This document shows, piece by piece, positions 38,155 through 46,772 of a stretch of DNA of 64,000 nucleotides (the stretch's first letter is position 1; each line of letters begins with the position of its first letter). This DNA is from Caenimonas koreensis DSM 17982 (GTDB lineage: Bacteria; Pseudomonadota; Gammaproteobacteria; Burkholderiales; Burkholderiaceae_C), in the NCBI RefSeq assembly GCF_009646335.1, contig NZ_WJBU01000005.1, forward strand, positions 248,001 through 312,000. The letters run 5' to 3'. The translations under genes were made by a program, and so were the position numbers. The notes beneath the pieces are model-generated. The model saw only the letters and a list, made by a program, of their open reading frames with translations. It did no database searches and was not told where the DNA came from.

Positions 38155-40202
38155 GCGTCGTCCTTGATGCGGAACTGCGAGACGAGCAGCGCCTGCACCG
38201 AAGGCGGCACCGGCTCGTAGTGGCTGAACGCCAGCGTGTAGCGCCCTTGTCCGCCCGTCAGCGCATTCAGGCGCGACTGGTAGCTCGCCAGCTCCGACAA
38301 AGGCGCCTGCGCCAGCACCGCAAGGCCACTGGCAACCGTCGCGGTGCCGCTGACTTGCCCGCGCCGCGACGCGAGATCGCCCGTGATGTCGCCGATGTGG
38401 TCCTGCGGCGCAGCGATCTCGACATGAACGATCGGCTCCAGCACGCTGGGCCGCGCGGCCTGCACGGCAGCGATCACCGCCTTCTTGCCCGCCTGGATGA
38501 AAGCGATCTCCTTGCTGTCCACCGTGTGGTGCTTGCCGTCATAGACGATCACGCGCAGGTCCACCACCGGGTAGCCCGCGATCACGCCGGACTCCAGCGC
38601 CAGCCGCACGCCCTTCTCGACGGCGGGCATGAGGTTGTACGGAATCGCGCCGCCCTTGACCTGGTCGACAAATTCAAATCCCGCACCACGCGGCAGTGGC
38701 TCGACCTTGAGGAACACTTCGCCGAACTGCCCTGCGCCACCCGTCTGCTTCTTGTGGCGATGGTGGCCTTCAGCGGCAACGGAAATCGTTTCGCGATAAG
38801 CGATGCGTGGCGGGCGCGTGGTCACCTCGCACTTGTGCACGTCGGCGAGGCGTTCGAGCAATGTGCGCAAGTGCAAGTCGCCCAGGCCGTACACCACCGT
38901 CTCGTTCGTCTGCGCCACATGTTCGAGCCGCAGGCACGGGTCTTCGCTCACCAGCTTTTGCAGGATGTCGTGCAGCCGCTGCTCATCGCCGCGCCGCTTG
39001 GGCTCAATCGCCAGCCCGTGCACGGGCACGGGAAACTCCAGCGGCATCAGGTGAATGTGGTCGTCTTCTGCCGCGTCGTGCAGCACGGCGTCGAAGTGAA
39101 GCTCTTCCACCTTGGCGATGGCACACAAGTCGCCCGGCACGGCCTTCGCGATCTCCTTGAATTCCTTGCCGTGCAACGAGAAGAGATGCCCGACCTTGAA
39201 GGGCCGCCGCGCATCGCCGACATATAGCTGGCTGTCGCGCGTGAGCGTGCCCTGGTGCACGCGGATCACACCCATCTTTCCGACATACGGGTCCTGCGTG
39301 ATCTTGAAAACATGTGCGAGCACATGCTTGTTCAAATCCGGCGCGGCGTAGAGCGGCTTGGCACTCGCGCCCTCACCATGGAGGAACTGCGGCGGGTTGC
39401 TCTCGGTCGGGTCGGGCAACAGGCGTGCGATCACGTCGAGCAATTCCGCCACGCCCGCACCCGTGCGCGCCGAGACGAAGCAGATTGGAATCAGGTGCCC
39501 TTCGCGCAGCGCCTGCTCCAGAGGCGCGTGCAGCTCCTGCGGGTCCACATCGCCATCGTTGAGGTAGCGCTCGACGAAAGCAGCGTCCACTTCCACCACC
39601 TGCTCCACCAGTGCGCGGTGCGCTGCAGCGACTGATGAAAAATCGGTCTGCGCGTCATCCTGCGCCAGGTTGAAAAAGCAATCGACCACTTTGCTGCCGC
39701 CCTGTGCGGGCAAGTTCAGCGGCAGGCATTCCTTGCCGAAGGCGGCTTGAATGTCGGCCACCAGCGCTTGCAGGTTGACGCCTGCTGCGTCGATCTTGTT
39801 GACGATGATGATGCGGTCGCGCTCGCGCTGCGCGGCCCAGTGCATCATGCGTGCGGCCATGGGCTCCACACCGGTTGTCGCGCTGATCACGATGGCCGCC
39901 GTCTCCACCGCTTCCAGCGCGGGCAGCGACTGGCCGAGAAAGTCCGGCGCGCCCGGCGTGTCGATCACATAGGCGTGCACGCCGCCGTGGCGCAGGTTGA
40001 CGATGGACGAGTTGAGCGATCGCTGCGCCTTGCGCTCAAGCGGATCGAAGTCGCTGACGGTCGTTCCGCGCTCCACACTGCCGGGCGTGCCTGTCGCGCC
40101 GGCCTTCCAGAGCAGCGCCTCCACCAGGCTCGTCTTGCCCGCTGTCGCCGGGCCAACGAGGGCCATCGTGCGCACCGAGGCGATATCCGTGGGTGTTGGC
40201 AT
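38151..40202 (-). CDS. Elongation factor G-like translational GTPase paralogue
   Basis: 683 residues with the EF-G five-domain layout. G1 is GPATAGKTSL (17-26), G3 is DTPGAPDF (81-88) and G4 is VNKIDAAG. Domain IV/V features include GGAGQFGEVFLKVEPLPRG, PYNLMPAVEKGVRLALESG and VHVEIAAPQDHIGDITGDLASRRG. Domain IV has the HRHKKQTGGAGQFG stretch. The GTPase histidine that normally follows DTPG is Ala85, a change seen by eye; some EF-G paralogues have Tyr there. It is a stand-alone gene, not in a str operon, so it is a paralogue rather than the housekeeping FusA. Possible roles: ribosome recycling or stress translation. ATG 40202. Confidence 0.9.
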   Translation of the reverse strand: MPTPTDIASVRTMALVGPATAGKTSLVEALLWKAGATGTPGSVERGTTVSDFDPLERKAQRSLNSSIVNLRHGGVHAYVIDTPGAPDFLGQSLPALEAVETAAIVISATTGVEPMAARMMHWAAQRERDRIIIVNKIDAAGVNLQALVADIQAAFGKECLPLNLPAQGGSKVVDCFFNLAQDDAQTDFSSVAAAHRALVEQVVEVDAAFVERYLNDGDVDPQELHAPLEQALREGHLIPICFVSARTGAGVAELLDVIARLLPDPTESNPPQFLHGEGASAKPLYAAPDLNKHVLAHVFKITQDPYVGKMGVIRVHQGTLTRDSQLYVGDARRPFKVGHLFSLHGKEFKEIAKAVPGDLCAIAKVEELHFDAVLHDAAEDDHIHLMPLEFPVPVHGLAIEPKRRGDEQRLHDILQKLVSEDPCLRLEHVAQTNETVVYGLGDLHLRTLLERLADVHKCEVTTRPPRIAYRETISVAAEGHHRHKKQTGGAGQFGEVFLKVEPLPRGAGFEFVDQVKGGAIPYNLMPAVEKGVRLALESGVIAGYPVVDLRVIVYDGKHHTVDSKEIAFIQAGKKAVIAAVQAARPSVLEPIVHVEIAAPQDHIGDITGDLASRRGQVSGTATVASGLAVLAQAPLSELASYQSRLNALTGGQGRYTLAFSHYEPVPPSVQALLVSQFRIKDDA

Positions 40203-40404
40203 CGCATTCTCCTGTTCAGGGAAGAAAACCGGACGACCATCGTACGCCCGCCGGCACGGCGCCGCAGCTTGGTGTTACACCCGATGTAGTTTTAGCGAAT
40301 GAAAGTCTGGAGAAGGCTGGCGACCATACCGCGTGATGGAGCAGGTCGTGCGGTGGCAGCTGTTGCTGAATGTCAGCTTCGCGAGAGCTGCGAAATCAGC
40401 CAAG

Positions 40405-40434
40405 TTGATCCAGCTCTTCAAGAGCCGCTATAGT
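40405..40434 (+). promoter_or_regulatory. Candidate sigma-70 promoter for the RHS gene
   Basis: TTGATC (40405-40410), an 18-base spacer and TATAGT (40429-40434) lie 32 bases before the GTG start of the RHS gene. The -10 matches consensus at 5 of 6 bases. The remainder of 40203-40404 shows no gene; it also holds the unplaced promoter of the EF-G-like gene. Confidence 0.5.
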
Positions 40435-40466
40435 CCGCGCATCAAAAAGTGTTCAGGGAGTGGACG

Positions 40467-43400
40467 GTGAAGAAAACCGTGAGCGTGGCAGTGGCCACCG
40501 CGTTGCGCTGCGTCATCGCGCTTGTGTTCGTTGTGTCGGGCATTGCACCTGCGCAGCAGCCCATGCAGTTTGGCGGGCCAGCCCCCGCACCCATGTGTTA
40601 CGTGCAGGCCGACCAGATCTGGGGTGGACCGGAATGTTCACCGCCGATGATTGTGCAAGGTGCGTACGCGGCCATCCAGGAAGCCTGCAAACGTTTCGCG
40701 CGCAGTCACTCCCTGCACTTGGGGGGTGCCCACACGTGGTCGTGCGTGGCCGGATCGGAAGTGACATCGTGCGAGTTCTCCAATCCCACCATTCGGCCCG
40801 ATTACGTAGGCGGTGTGGGCGCGAACGTCCTGTTGGATTTCGCTGCGCTGGACGTGCAGCCCAGCGGCAACCCGCTTGTACGCCAGCCGTGGGGCACAAG
40901 CATCTACGGCCCGGGCTGCGACTGCGCGGGCGGCTCCCTCATCAAGGCCGACGCAACATGCGCATGCCCGGTAGGCCAGTCGTGGAACGAGCAGACGCAG
41001 CGCTGCGAAGTGGCACCGTACCGCATTGAGTTGATTGGCGCGAGCAGCACCAAGGCGTTGATTGCGGGGCCGGTGCTCGCGCAGACAGCGAAGGTGACGA
41101 GCAATGGTGCGCCAGTAAGTGGGCGCAGTGTCACCGTCACCATCACTGGCGGAGCGACTGCAACAGGCACCACCAACGGCGCAGGCGAATTCAACTTCAC
41201 GTACGTGCCGCCGTACAAGGCCACGACCGATACGTTGACGGGCACGTGTGACGGCTGCGCGAGCCCCGCAACCAAGCAGATCATCGTGCAATCGTGCGAC
41301 CTGTGCGGCGGTGTTGGGAACCCGATCCAACCCGCCACCGGCGAGAAGCTGCAAGACGAATCCGATTGGCTCGACAGCGGCGCACATCCCCTGTCGTTGG
41401 TGCGGCACTACCGTAGTCTGTACAACACCGATGCAGGCATGGGCCCGATGTGGAGCCACGACTACGCAGCGACGGCGTTCAAGGGCGATGCAGACAGCCA
41501 CATCCGCTTTGGCGATGGGCGCAAGGTGCTGTTCAAACGCGCAGCAACTGGCGGTTGGGTGGCAGACAACTACAAAGACACGCTTGCAGAAGATGCAGCG
41601 GGCCTGACGTACACGCGAGCATCAGACGAATCGCGTTGGCGCTTTGATACGGCAGGCAAGCTCCTGTCGATCACGCAGCGCAATGGATGGACGATGAGCA
41701 TGGCGTATGCGGCCGATCGCCTTCAGTCGGTCACCAACGCATTCGGCCGGCGTTTGCAGTTCGCCTACAGCGCGCAAGGCAAGCTCGTTGGTGTCACAGC
41801 GCCGGATGGCCAGCAGATCAGCTACGGCTATGACAGCATGGGCCGCCTGGTCACAGCGACCTTCGCAGGCAACGTTACGCGCAGCTATCAATACAACGAC
41901 ACGCGCTGGCCGTGGGCGCTGACAGGCATCGTGGATGAAACCAACACGACCTATGCCACCTTCAGCTACGACGACACAGGCCGTGCAGTGAGCACCCAAC
42001 ATGCGGGCGCAGCTGGCAGCTTCAGCGTGACCTACTCGGGTGGCACCACGGCAGTCGGCACGCTCACTACGGGCGCGGTGAACTCGAACCTCTTCCAGTC
42101 CAGCGCACAGGTGAACGACCCGCTCGGCAACCCGCGCACCTACACGTGGCACGGCGGCGATGGCCAGATCCGGCTGGCCGGCACAAACGGCTCGTTCGAC
42201 GGCAACCGCACAGCAAGCACCGGCTTCGGGCCACTGCACCTGCCGCAGTCCGAGACTGACTTCACCGGCGTGCAGACCACGTATACGTGGGACACAGCAC
42301 GCGTGCTGAACCTGTCCACCACGCGTGCGGCAGGACGCCCCGAAGCCCAAACGCGCACAACGCAGTGGCACCCCACATTCCGCCTGCCCACGCTCATCAC
42401 CGAAGCAGGCCGCACGACCGCGTACGAGTACGACGCGCAGGGCAACACGCTGAGTGAGACCGTGACCGACACGGCCAGTGGCGCATCGCGCACCACACGC
42501 TGGAGCTATACGAGCAACGGATTGGTCGCCACGATGACAGACGCCAACGGCGGCGTCTGGCGCTATGGCTATGACAGCGTTGGTAACCAACGCTCAGTCA
42601 AGAATCCGGCAGGCCACGAGACCACGTACACCCACGACGGCGCAGGCCGTGTGCTGAGTCAAACCGAGCCCAGTGGTCTTGTAACGACCTACGTGTACGA
42701 CGCACGCGGTCGCATGACCAGCGTCATGCAAGGCGGCGAAACCACGAGCTATCAGTACAACGCACTTGGCCTGCTGACCAATGTGCAGCTGCCCAACGGC
42801 TATAGCCAGAGCTACCAATACGACGCCGCACAACGCCTTCGCACGATCGCCGACAACCTCGGCGCGACGATCCAGTATGAGTTGGACGCCGCAGGCAACC
42901 GCGTCAGCGAACGAGTGCTGGACGCCAACGGCAACCTCGCGCTGCAAACCGGCAAGCTCATCGACAGCTTCAACCGTGTACGTGCTCTGACCGGCGCGCA
43001 AGGCCAGACCACGCAGCTGGGCTACAACGCCAACGGCGAGCCGGTATCGGTCACGGACCCCCTGCAGCAAACAACAGCCCAATCGCTCGACGGCCTGAGC
43101 CGCCCAGTTCGCACCACCATGCCCGACAGCGCGAGCGTGACGACCGACTGGAACGCGTTAGACCAGCTCACACAAGTTACCGACCCCAAGGGCGTGAAGA
43201 CCGGCTACGAGCAAAACGCCTTGGGCGATGTGAAGCGCCAGACCAGCGCTGATGGCGGCAACGTCACCTACGAGCACGACGCCGCAGGCAATGTGATCGC
43301 AAGCACCGATGCCAAAGGCATCAGAACGGTCATCACCCGCGACGCCCTCGGCCGCCCTACAGAAATCCGCTACGGCAGCGAGCCGGCCCAGCAGTTCGAA

Positions 43401-45467
43401 TGGGACAGCAACAAGACAGGGTATCTGGCCAGCATCAGCGACAAGACGGGTTCACTCGTCTTCGTGCGCGATGCGCAGGGCCGCATCACCAGCAAGACAT
43501 CCACGGTGCAGGACAACCCCACCACGCCCAGCAGCTACACGGTGACCTACAGCTACGCAGCCGGAGAGCTCGCAGGCATGACCTACCCCAGCGGCCTTGC
43601 AGTGAGCTACCAGCGCACGGCAGGCCGCATCACAGGCGTGACCGTGCGCGAGCCAGGAACCGCTCGCAAACCCAAGCCCACGATCCCGTTCATCAGCAGC
43701 CTCACGCACAACGCGCTCGACCAGCCGCAATCATGGACGTGGAGCACCGGCGACACCGCAGCACGCGCCTTCGACACAGATGGCCGCATGACGGCCACCG
43801 AGTTCTCAAGCTACGGCTACGACGCGGCAGGCCGCATCACCAGCATTACGCAAGAGCTGTGGGCGCAACGCACCACGACGCTGGAGCTGTACCGCACGCC
43901 CCTGACCTGGACTGTCGGCTACGACAACCGCGACCGCCTCACTTCCTTCACCCGAGCAGGCGCGAGCACCAACTACACCTACGACGCCAACTCCAACCGC
44001 CTCACGTCCATCGACAAGACCACCAGCGACACGGACATAGACGGCCAGTTCACCGAGCAAGACGCAGCCAGCACCACAAGCCAGGTGTCGTTGATGGATG
44101 GCGACAGCAACCGGCTGCTCGGCTTCACGCAAACACTGACCACCATGAGCAACGGCAAGGTCAAGAGCGTAGTGACCGCGCCCGTGAACTACATCGTCAA
44201 CGCGAACGGATCAATGACGAGCGATGGCCTGCGAGAGTTCGACTACGACGCGGCGAACCGACTCGCCAAAGTGACGGTCAGCAAAGACGGCGAAGCCGCA
44301 AGAGTTGTGTATCTCACCAACGCGATGGGCCAGCGTGTGTTCAAGAGCGTCCCGCAAGCCGAACAAACGCTGCCGAATGAAACGACGCTGGACGCGGGCT
44401 TCATCGCCTGGCTCAAGAAGTCGTTCGGCTGGCTGTTCACGACACCGACAACAACCGGTGCAGGCCTAGGCACGGCATACGTTTACGGCGATGGCCCGAT
44501 CCCCGCCTGGGCGATGCTGGGCGAGTATGACAACGGAAGCGCAGTGGGCAAAGGCAGAACGGAGTACATCTGGCTGCCGACGCAAGACGGCCAGGCATTG
44601 CCCGTGGGCATGTACCGCAACGGCAAGTTCTACGCGGTGCACGCAGATCACCTCGGCACGCCAAGACTGATCACGGATGAAGCGAACAAGCCAGTCTGGC
44701 AGTGGCCGTATTCAGCCTTCGGCAACAACACGCCGACGGGAGTGCTGCAAGCGACACCAAACCCGAAGCAGGCGATTACGAATCAGCCAGTGCTGTTAAA
44801 GGCAAGCAAGCCTATCGAGATGAATTTGCGGTTCCCGGGGCAGTACTTTGATGCGGAGACGGGGCTGTTCTACAACTGGAATCGTTACTACAGCGACAAG
44901 GGTGGGCGGTACATCCAAAGTGACCCGACCGGGCTTGACGGCGGCATCAACACGTACGGGTACGTCGCGGCAAGTCCTCTGAGCCTTAGCGATCCGATGG
45001 GGTTGCAGGCTGTTCCTACACCTTGGGGGCCAATGCCTCTGCCGCCACCAATGCCCAATACCGGTGCGGGTGGTGGACGCGGGGGTTATGACCCTAAGAC
45101 GGATACGTACACACCTTCAGGAAACACTTCGAATACTGATAACTGCTGTTCTTCATACACAGACGTCTACGACGTTGGTCGCGATACACCAAAACATGGG
45201 TCAACCCAAATCGGGAATCGTGGAGCCGAGCCATCCAATCCGGAACTAGCCTTGCAAAATGCGATTGGCACAGGCGATTGGAAACTTGGGTATGACGGTC
45301 TGACCGGTCAAATCGTTATGTTTCGGAGGCAACGTACGGACGAGCGAAAATGTGTCAAGTATTGGCATGGATATGTTGTCTATCAGCGTGAATTGACGGC
45401 TGAACAATGGAGAGCGGGGCGTGATGCTGGCTTTCCGAAGTGGCCAAGAAAGCCGGGGGCGAAATGA
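40467..45467 (+). CDS. Sec-exported RHS/YD-repeat polymorphic toxin
   Basis: 1666 residues from GTG 40467, chosen for AGGGAG 6 bases upstream and the signal peptide (MKKTVSVAVATALRCV... SGIAPAQQ). Residues 25-180 form a Cys-rich domain (CDCAGGSLIKADATCACPVG), then an Ig-like domain, then the DUF6531-type entry GGVGNPIQPATGEKLQDESD. The long YD/RHS body (RYGYDSVGNQRSV, TYVYDARGRMTSV, NYTYDANSNRLTS) ends in the core: ADHLGTPRLITDEANKPVWQ, FPGQYFDAETGLFYNWNRYY and a DPTGLDGG/SDPMGLQ boundary near residue 1512. The last about 150 residues (DNA 45010-45467) are unrelated, more AT-rich, and likely the toxin. They include YDGLTGQIVMFRRQ and KYWHGYVVYQRELTAEQW. I could not name the activity. There is no PAAR domain, so export is probably by Sec rather than by type VI secretion. 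Confidence 0.93.
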   Translation: MKKTVSVAVATALRCVIALVFVVSGIAPAQQPMQFGGPAPAPMCYVQADQIWGGPECSPPMIVQGAYAAIQEACKRFARSHSLHLGGAHTWSCVAGSEVTSCEFSNPTIRPDYVGGVGANVLLDFAALDVQPSGNPLVRQPWGTSIYGPGCDCAGGSLIKADATCACPVGQSWNEQTQRCEVAPYRIELIGASSTKALIAGPVLAQTAKVTSNGAPVSGRSVTVTITGGATATGTTNGAGEFNFTYVPPYKATTDTLTGTCDGCASPATKQIIVQSCDLCGGVGNPIQPATGEKLQDESDWLDSGAHPLSLVRHYRSLYNTDAGMGPMWSHDYAATAFKGDADSHIRFGDGRKVLFKRAATGGWVADNYKDTLAEDAAGLTYTRASDESRWRFDTAGKLLSITQRNGWTMSMAYAADRLQSVTNAFGRRLQFAYSAQGKLVGVTAPDGQQISYGYDSMGRLVTATFAGNVTRSYQYNDTRWPWALTGIVDETNTTYATFSYDDTGRAVSTQHAGAAGSFSVTYSGGTTAVGTLTTGAVNSNLFQSSAQVNDPLGNPRTYTWHGGDGQIRLAGTNGSFDGNRTASTGFGPLHLPQSETDFTGVQTTYTWDTARVLNLSTTRAAGRPEAQTRTTQWHPTFRLPTLITEAGRTTAYEYDAQGNTLSETVTDTASGASRTTRWSYTSNGLVATMTDANGGVWRYGYDSVGNQRSVKNPAGHETTYTHDGAGRVLSQTEPSGLVTTYVYDARGRMTSVMQGGETTSYQYNALGLLTNVQLPNGYSQSYQYDAAQRLRTIADNLGATIQYELDAAGNRVSERVLDANGNLALQTGKLIDSFNRVRALTGAQGQTTQLGYNANGEPVSVTDPLQQTTAQSLDGLSRPVRTTMPDSASVTTDWNALDQLTQVTDPKGVKTGYEQNALGDVKRQTSADGGNVTYEHDAAGNVIASTDAKGIRTVITRDALGRPTEIRYGSEPAQQFEWDSNKTGYLASISDKTGSLVFVRDAQGRITSKTSTVQDNPTTPSSYTVTYSYAAGELAGMTYPSGLAVSYQRTAGRITGVTVREPGTARKPKPTIPFISSLTHNALDQPQSWTWSTGDTAARAFDTDGRMTATEFSSYGYDAAGRITSITQELWAQRTTTLELYRTPLTWTVGYDNRDRLTSFTRAGASTNYTYDANSNRLTSIDKTTSDTDIDGQFTEQDAASTTSQVSLMDGDSNRLLGFTQTLTTMSNGKVKSVVTAPVNYIVNANGSMTSDGLREFDYDAANRLAKVTVSKDGEAARVVYLTNAMGQRVFKSVPQAEQTLPNETTLDAGFIAWLKKSFGWLFTTPTTTGAGLGTAYVYGDGPIPAWAMLGEYDNGSAVGKGRTEYIWLPTQDGQALPVGMYRNGKFYAVHADHLGTPRLITDEANKPVWQWPYSAFGNNTPTGVLQATPNPKQAITNQPVLLKASKPIEMNLRFPGQYFDAETGLFYNWNRYYSDKGGRYIQSDPTGLDGGINTYGYVAASPLSLSDPMGLQAVPTPWGPMPLPPPMPNTGAGGGRGGYDPKTDTYTPSGNTSNTDNCCSSYTDVYDVGRDTPKHGSTQIGNRGAEPSNPELALQNAIGTGDWKLGYDGLTGQIVMFRRQRTDERKCVKYWHGYVVYQRELTAEQWRAGRDAGFPKWPRKPGAK

Positions 45468-46057
45468 AAGATGCGAGCATTGGGTTCTATTGCTTCAGCT
45501 TTGCGAGTTTCTCGATCGAAGTACGCGTCGATGTGCAATCGTCTGTAGATTTAACAAAACGATTTGATCATCATGGCCCTGACTTTGTGTTTGCCGTTGC
45601 AGAGATATGGCTGCATCAGGAAGGGCTAACGCATCTCATTATTCCCGCAACTCACCCGGGGAATTTTTTAGAAAACTTGAGGGACTTGGAAAAGCTCGTA
45701 ATAGGTCCCCCATCCGTTGTAGGTATTGAGGGGCTCATCCCTTGTGGTGGATGGTGTTCGTGGATGGCCGCGTACTGGGATCGAGTCGAAAACGAGTGCA
45801 ATACGGCCGATGACGAAAAACTGTATGACCTTCTGATTCCCTTGTCGTTTGTCGAAAGTAGAGTTGGTCATATTGCCGTGTACATGTATGGTGGCAAGAA
45901 GATATTTGAAGTGGCCACTCGTCTAGGTGAACATGAAGGACTTCACACGGTCAGCGTCTGGTCGCAATTCAATTCAGATGCTTTAGGGAATGAAATTGCG
46001 CATTTGGAGAAGGTCATCGCTGCGGATATTCGTGGTGCGATAAAGAGGCAGCCGTAG
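45464..46057 (+). CDS. Presumed immunity protein for the RHS toxin
   Basis: 197 residues from ATG 45464, overlapping the toxin stop as ATGA. It starts MKDASIGFYCFSFASFSIEV and is acidic, with Trp/aromatic-rich stretches such as GGWCSWMAAYWDRVENECN. No signal peptide is evident, so it would act in the cytoplasm. The base composition and codon use are clearly more AT-rich than flanking chromosomal genes, matching the toxin tip and suggesting they arrived together. I do not recognise the family; the immunity call rests on position, overlap and shared composition. Confidence 0.78.
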   Translation: MKDASIGFYCFSFASFSIEVRVDVQSSVDLTKRFDHHGPDFVFAVAEIWLHQEGLTHLIIPATHPGNFLENLRDLEKLVIGPPSVVGIEGLIPCGGWCSWMAAYWDRVENECNTADDEKLYDLLIPLSFVESRVGHIAVYMYGGKKIFEVATRLGEHEGLHTVSVWSQFNSDALGNEIAHLEKVIAADIRGAIKRQP

Positions 46058-46148
46058 TAGGTGCCAACGTCCGCGTTCTTCTCTCGCAATCTATAAAGGG
46101 CCACCTGCAGCCCGTACCAGCCGCCTAAAGCTGAGAGTGAAGAATTGT

Positions 46149-46202
46149 GAAGAATTGGGGTCAGAGTCCGATTTCGAAGAATTGGGGTCAGAGTCCGATT
46201 TC
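46149..46202. repeat. Two perfect 27-base direct repeats, mobile-element-like
   Basis: The units 46149-46175 and 46176-46202 are identical and contain GGGGTCAGAGTCCGATTTC, with a partial GAAGAATTG copy just upstream (about 46139-46148). GGGGTCAGAGTC-type sequences are, from memory, common beside REP-associated transposase genes in betaproteobacteria. No transposase is here. The rest of 46058-46272 holds nothing else I can support. Confidence 0.8.
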
Positions 46203-46272
46203 GCTCTTGGGTCAGCGAATCCGGCAACAGGCAAGCCGACAAAGCCAGCCGTCCCAGGTAGAAAGATAACTT

Positions 46273-46554
46273 ATGACATCTCCCACTCATTGCTGTGCAG
46301 CAATGGCAGCAGCGATTGCTGACCCGACCGTGCCCGTGCACTTCGTTCCGAAATTCAGGGAATATGGAATCCAAGTGCTTGATGGTGGCACGAGCTTTCA
46401 CGAGCTGCACTTTTGCCCATGGTGTGGCACTCGATTGCCATCGTCGCTACGGGACAAGTGGTTTGATGATTTGGAGCGAGCAGGTATTGATCCGACAGAA
46501 ATCGAATCCATCCCCGATAAGTATTCAGATCACCGCTGGTATTCAGAGTCGTAA
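46273..46554 (+). CDS. DUF6980-type small zinc-binding-like protein
   Basis: 93 residues. The N-terminus has MTSPTHCCAAMAAAIA, and the second half HFCPWCGTRLPSSLRDKWFD followed by LERAGIDP. That CPWCG...LP-x-S-x-RDxWFDxLExxGIDP pattern is, from memory, the DUF6980 family. The CC pair plus CPWC could bind one zinc ion. Function is unknown. Such genes often lie beside toxin loci, so it may be an orphan immunity or accessory gene. The Shine-Dalgarno is weak (AGAAAGATAA). It follows the repeat array at 46149-46202. Confidence 0.78.
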   Translation: MTSPTHCCAAMAAAIADPTVPVHFVPKFREYGIQVLDGGTSFHELHFCPWCGTRLPSSLRDKWFDDLERAGIDPTEIESIPDKYSDHRWYSES

Positions 46555-46772
46555 CCTTGTTGAGCAGGCAGAAGGTATATCTAAAAAAACTGAGCTTGCC
46601 CCTATTTCACGTATCCCTTAACCGAGACAGTTCAGCGGACTGACCTTGCCCCCCCTTTCGCGGACACCTTCACTCTAGGAAGAAGGTGTTCCACAGGGCC
46701 AATCGCAAGACGCCCTATCCGGCATAGTTCGGGAACAGCTCGTCGAGCTGGCGCAAGTCGATCAACTCGACC
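46555..46772. other. Gene-free junction with element-like remnants
   Basis: Between the DUF6980 gene and the end of the FAD-GcvT gene, CTTGCCCC occurs twice in similar settings (ACTGAGCTTGCCCCTATTTC near 46590 and ACTGACCTTGCCCCCCCTTT near 46638), about 48 bases apart. They look like degenerate copies of one repeat. No open frame or terminator was convincing. Confidence 0.45.
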
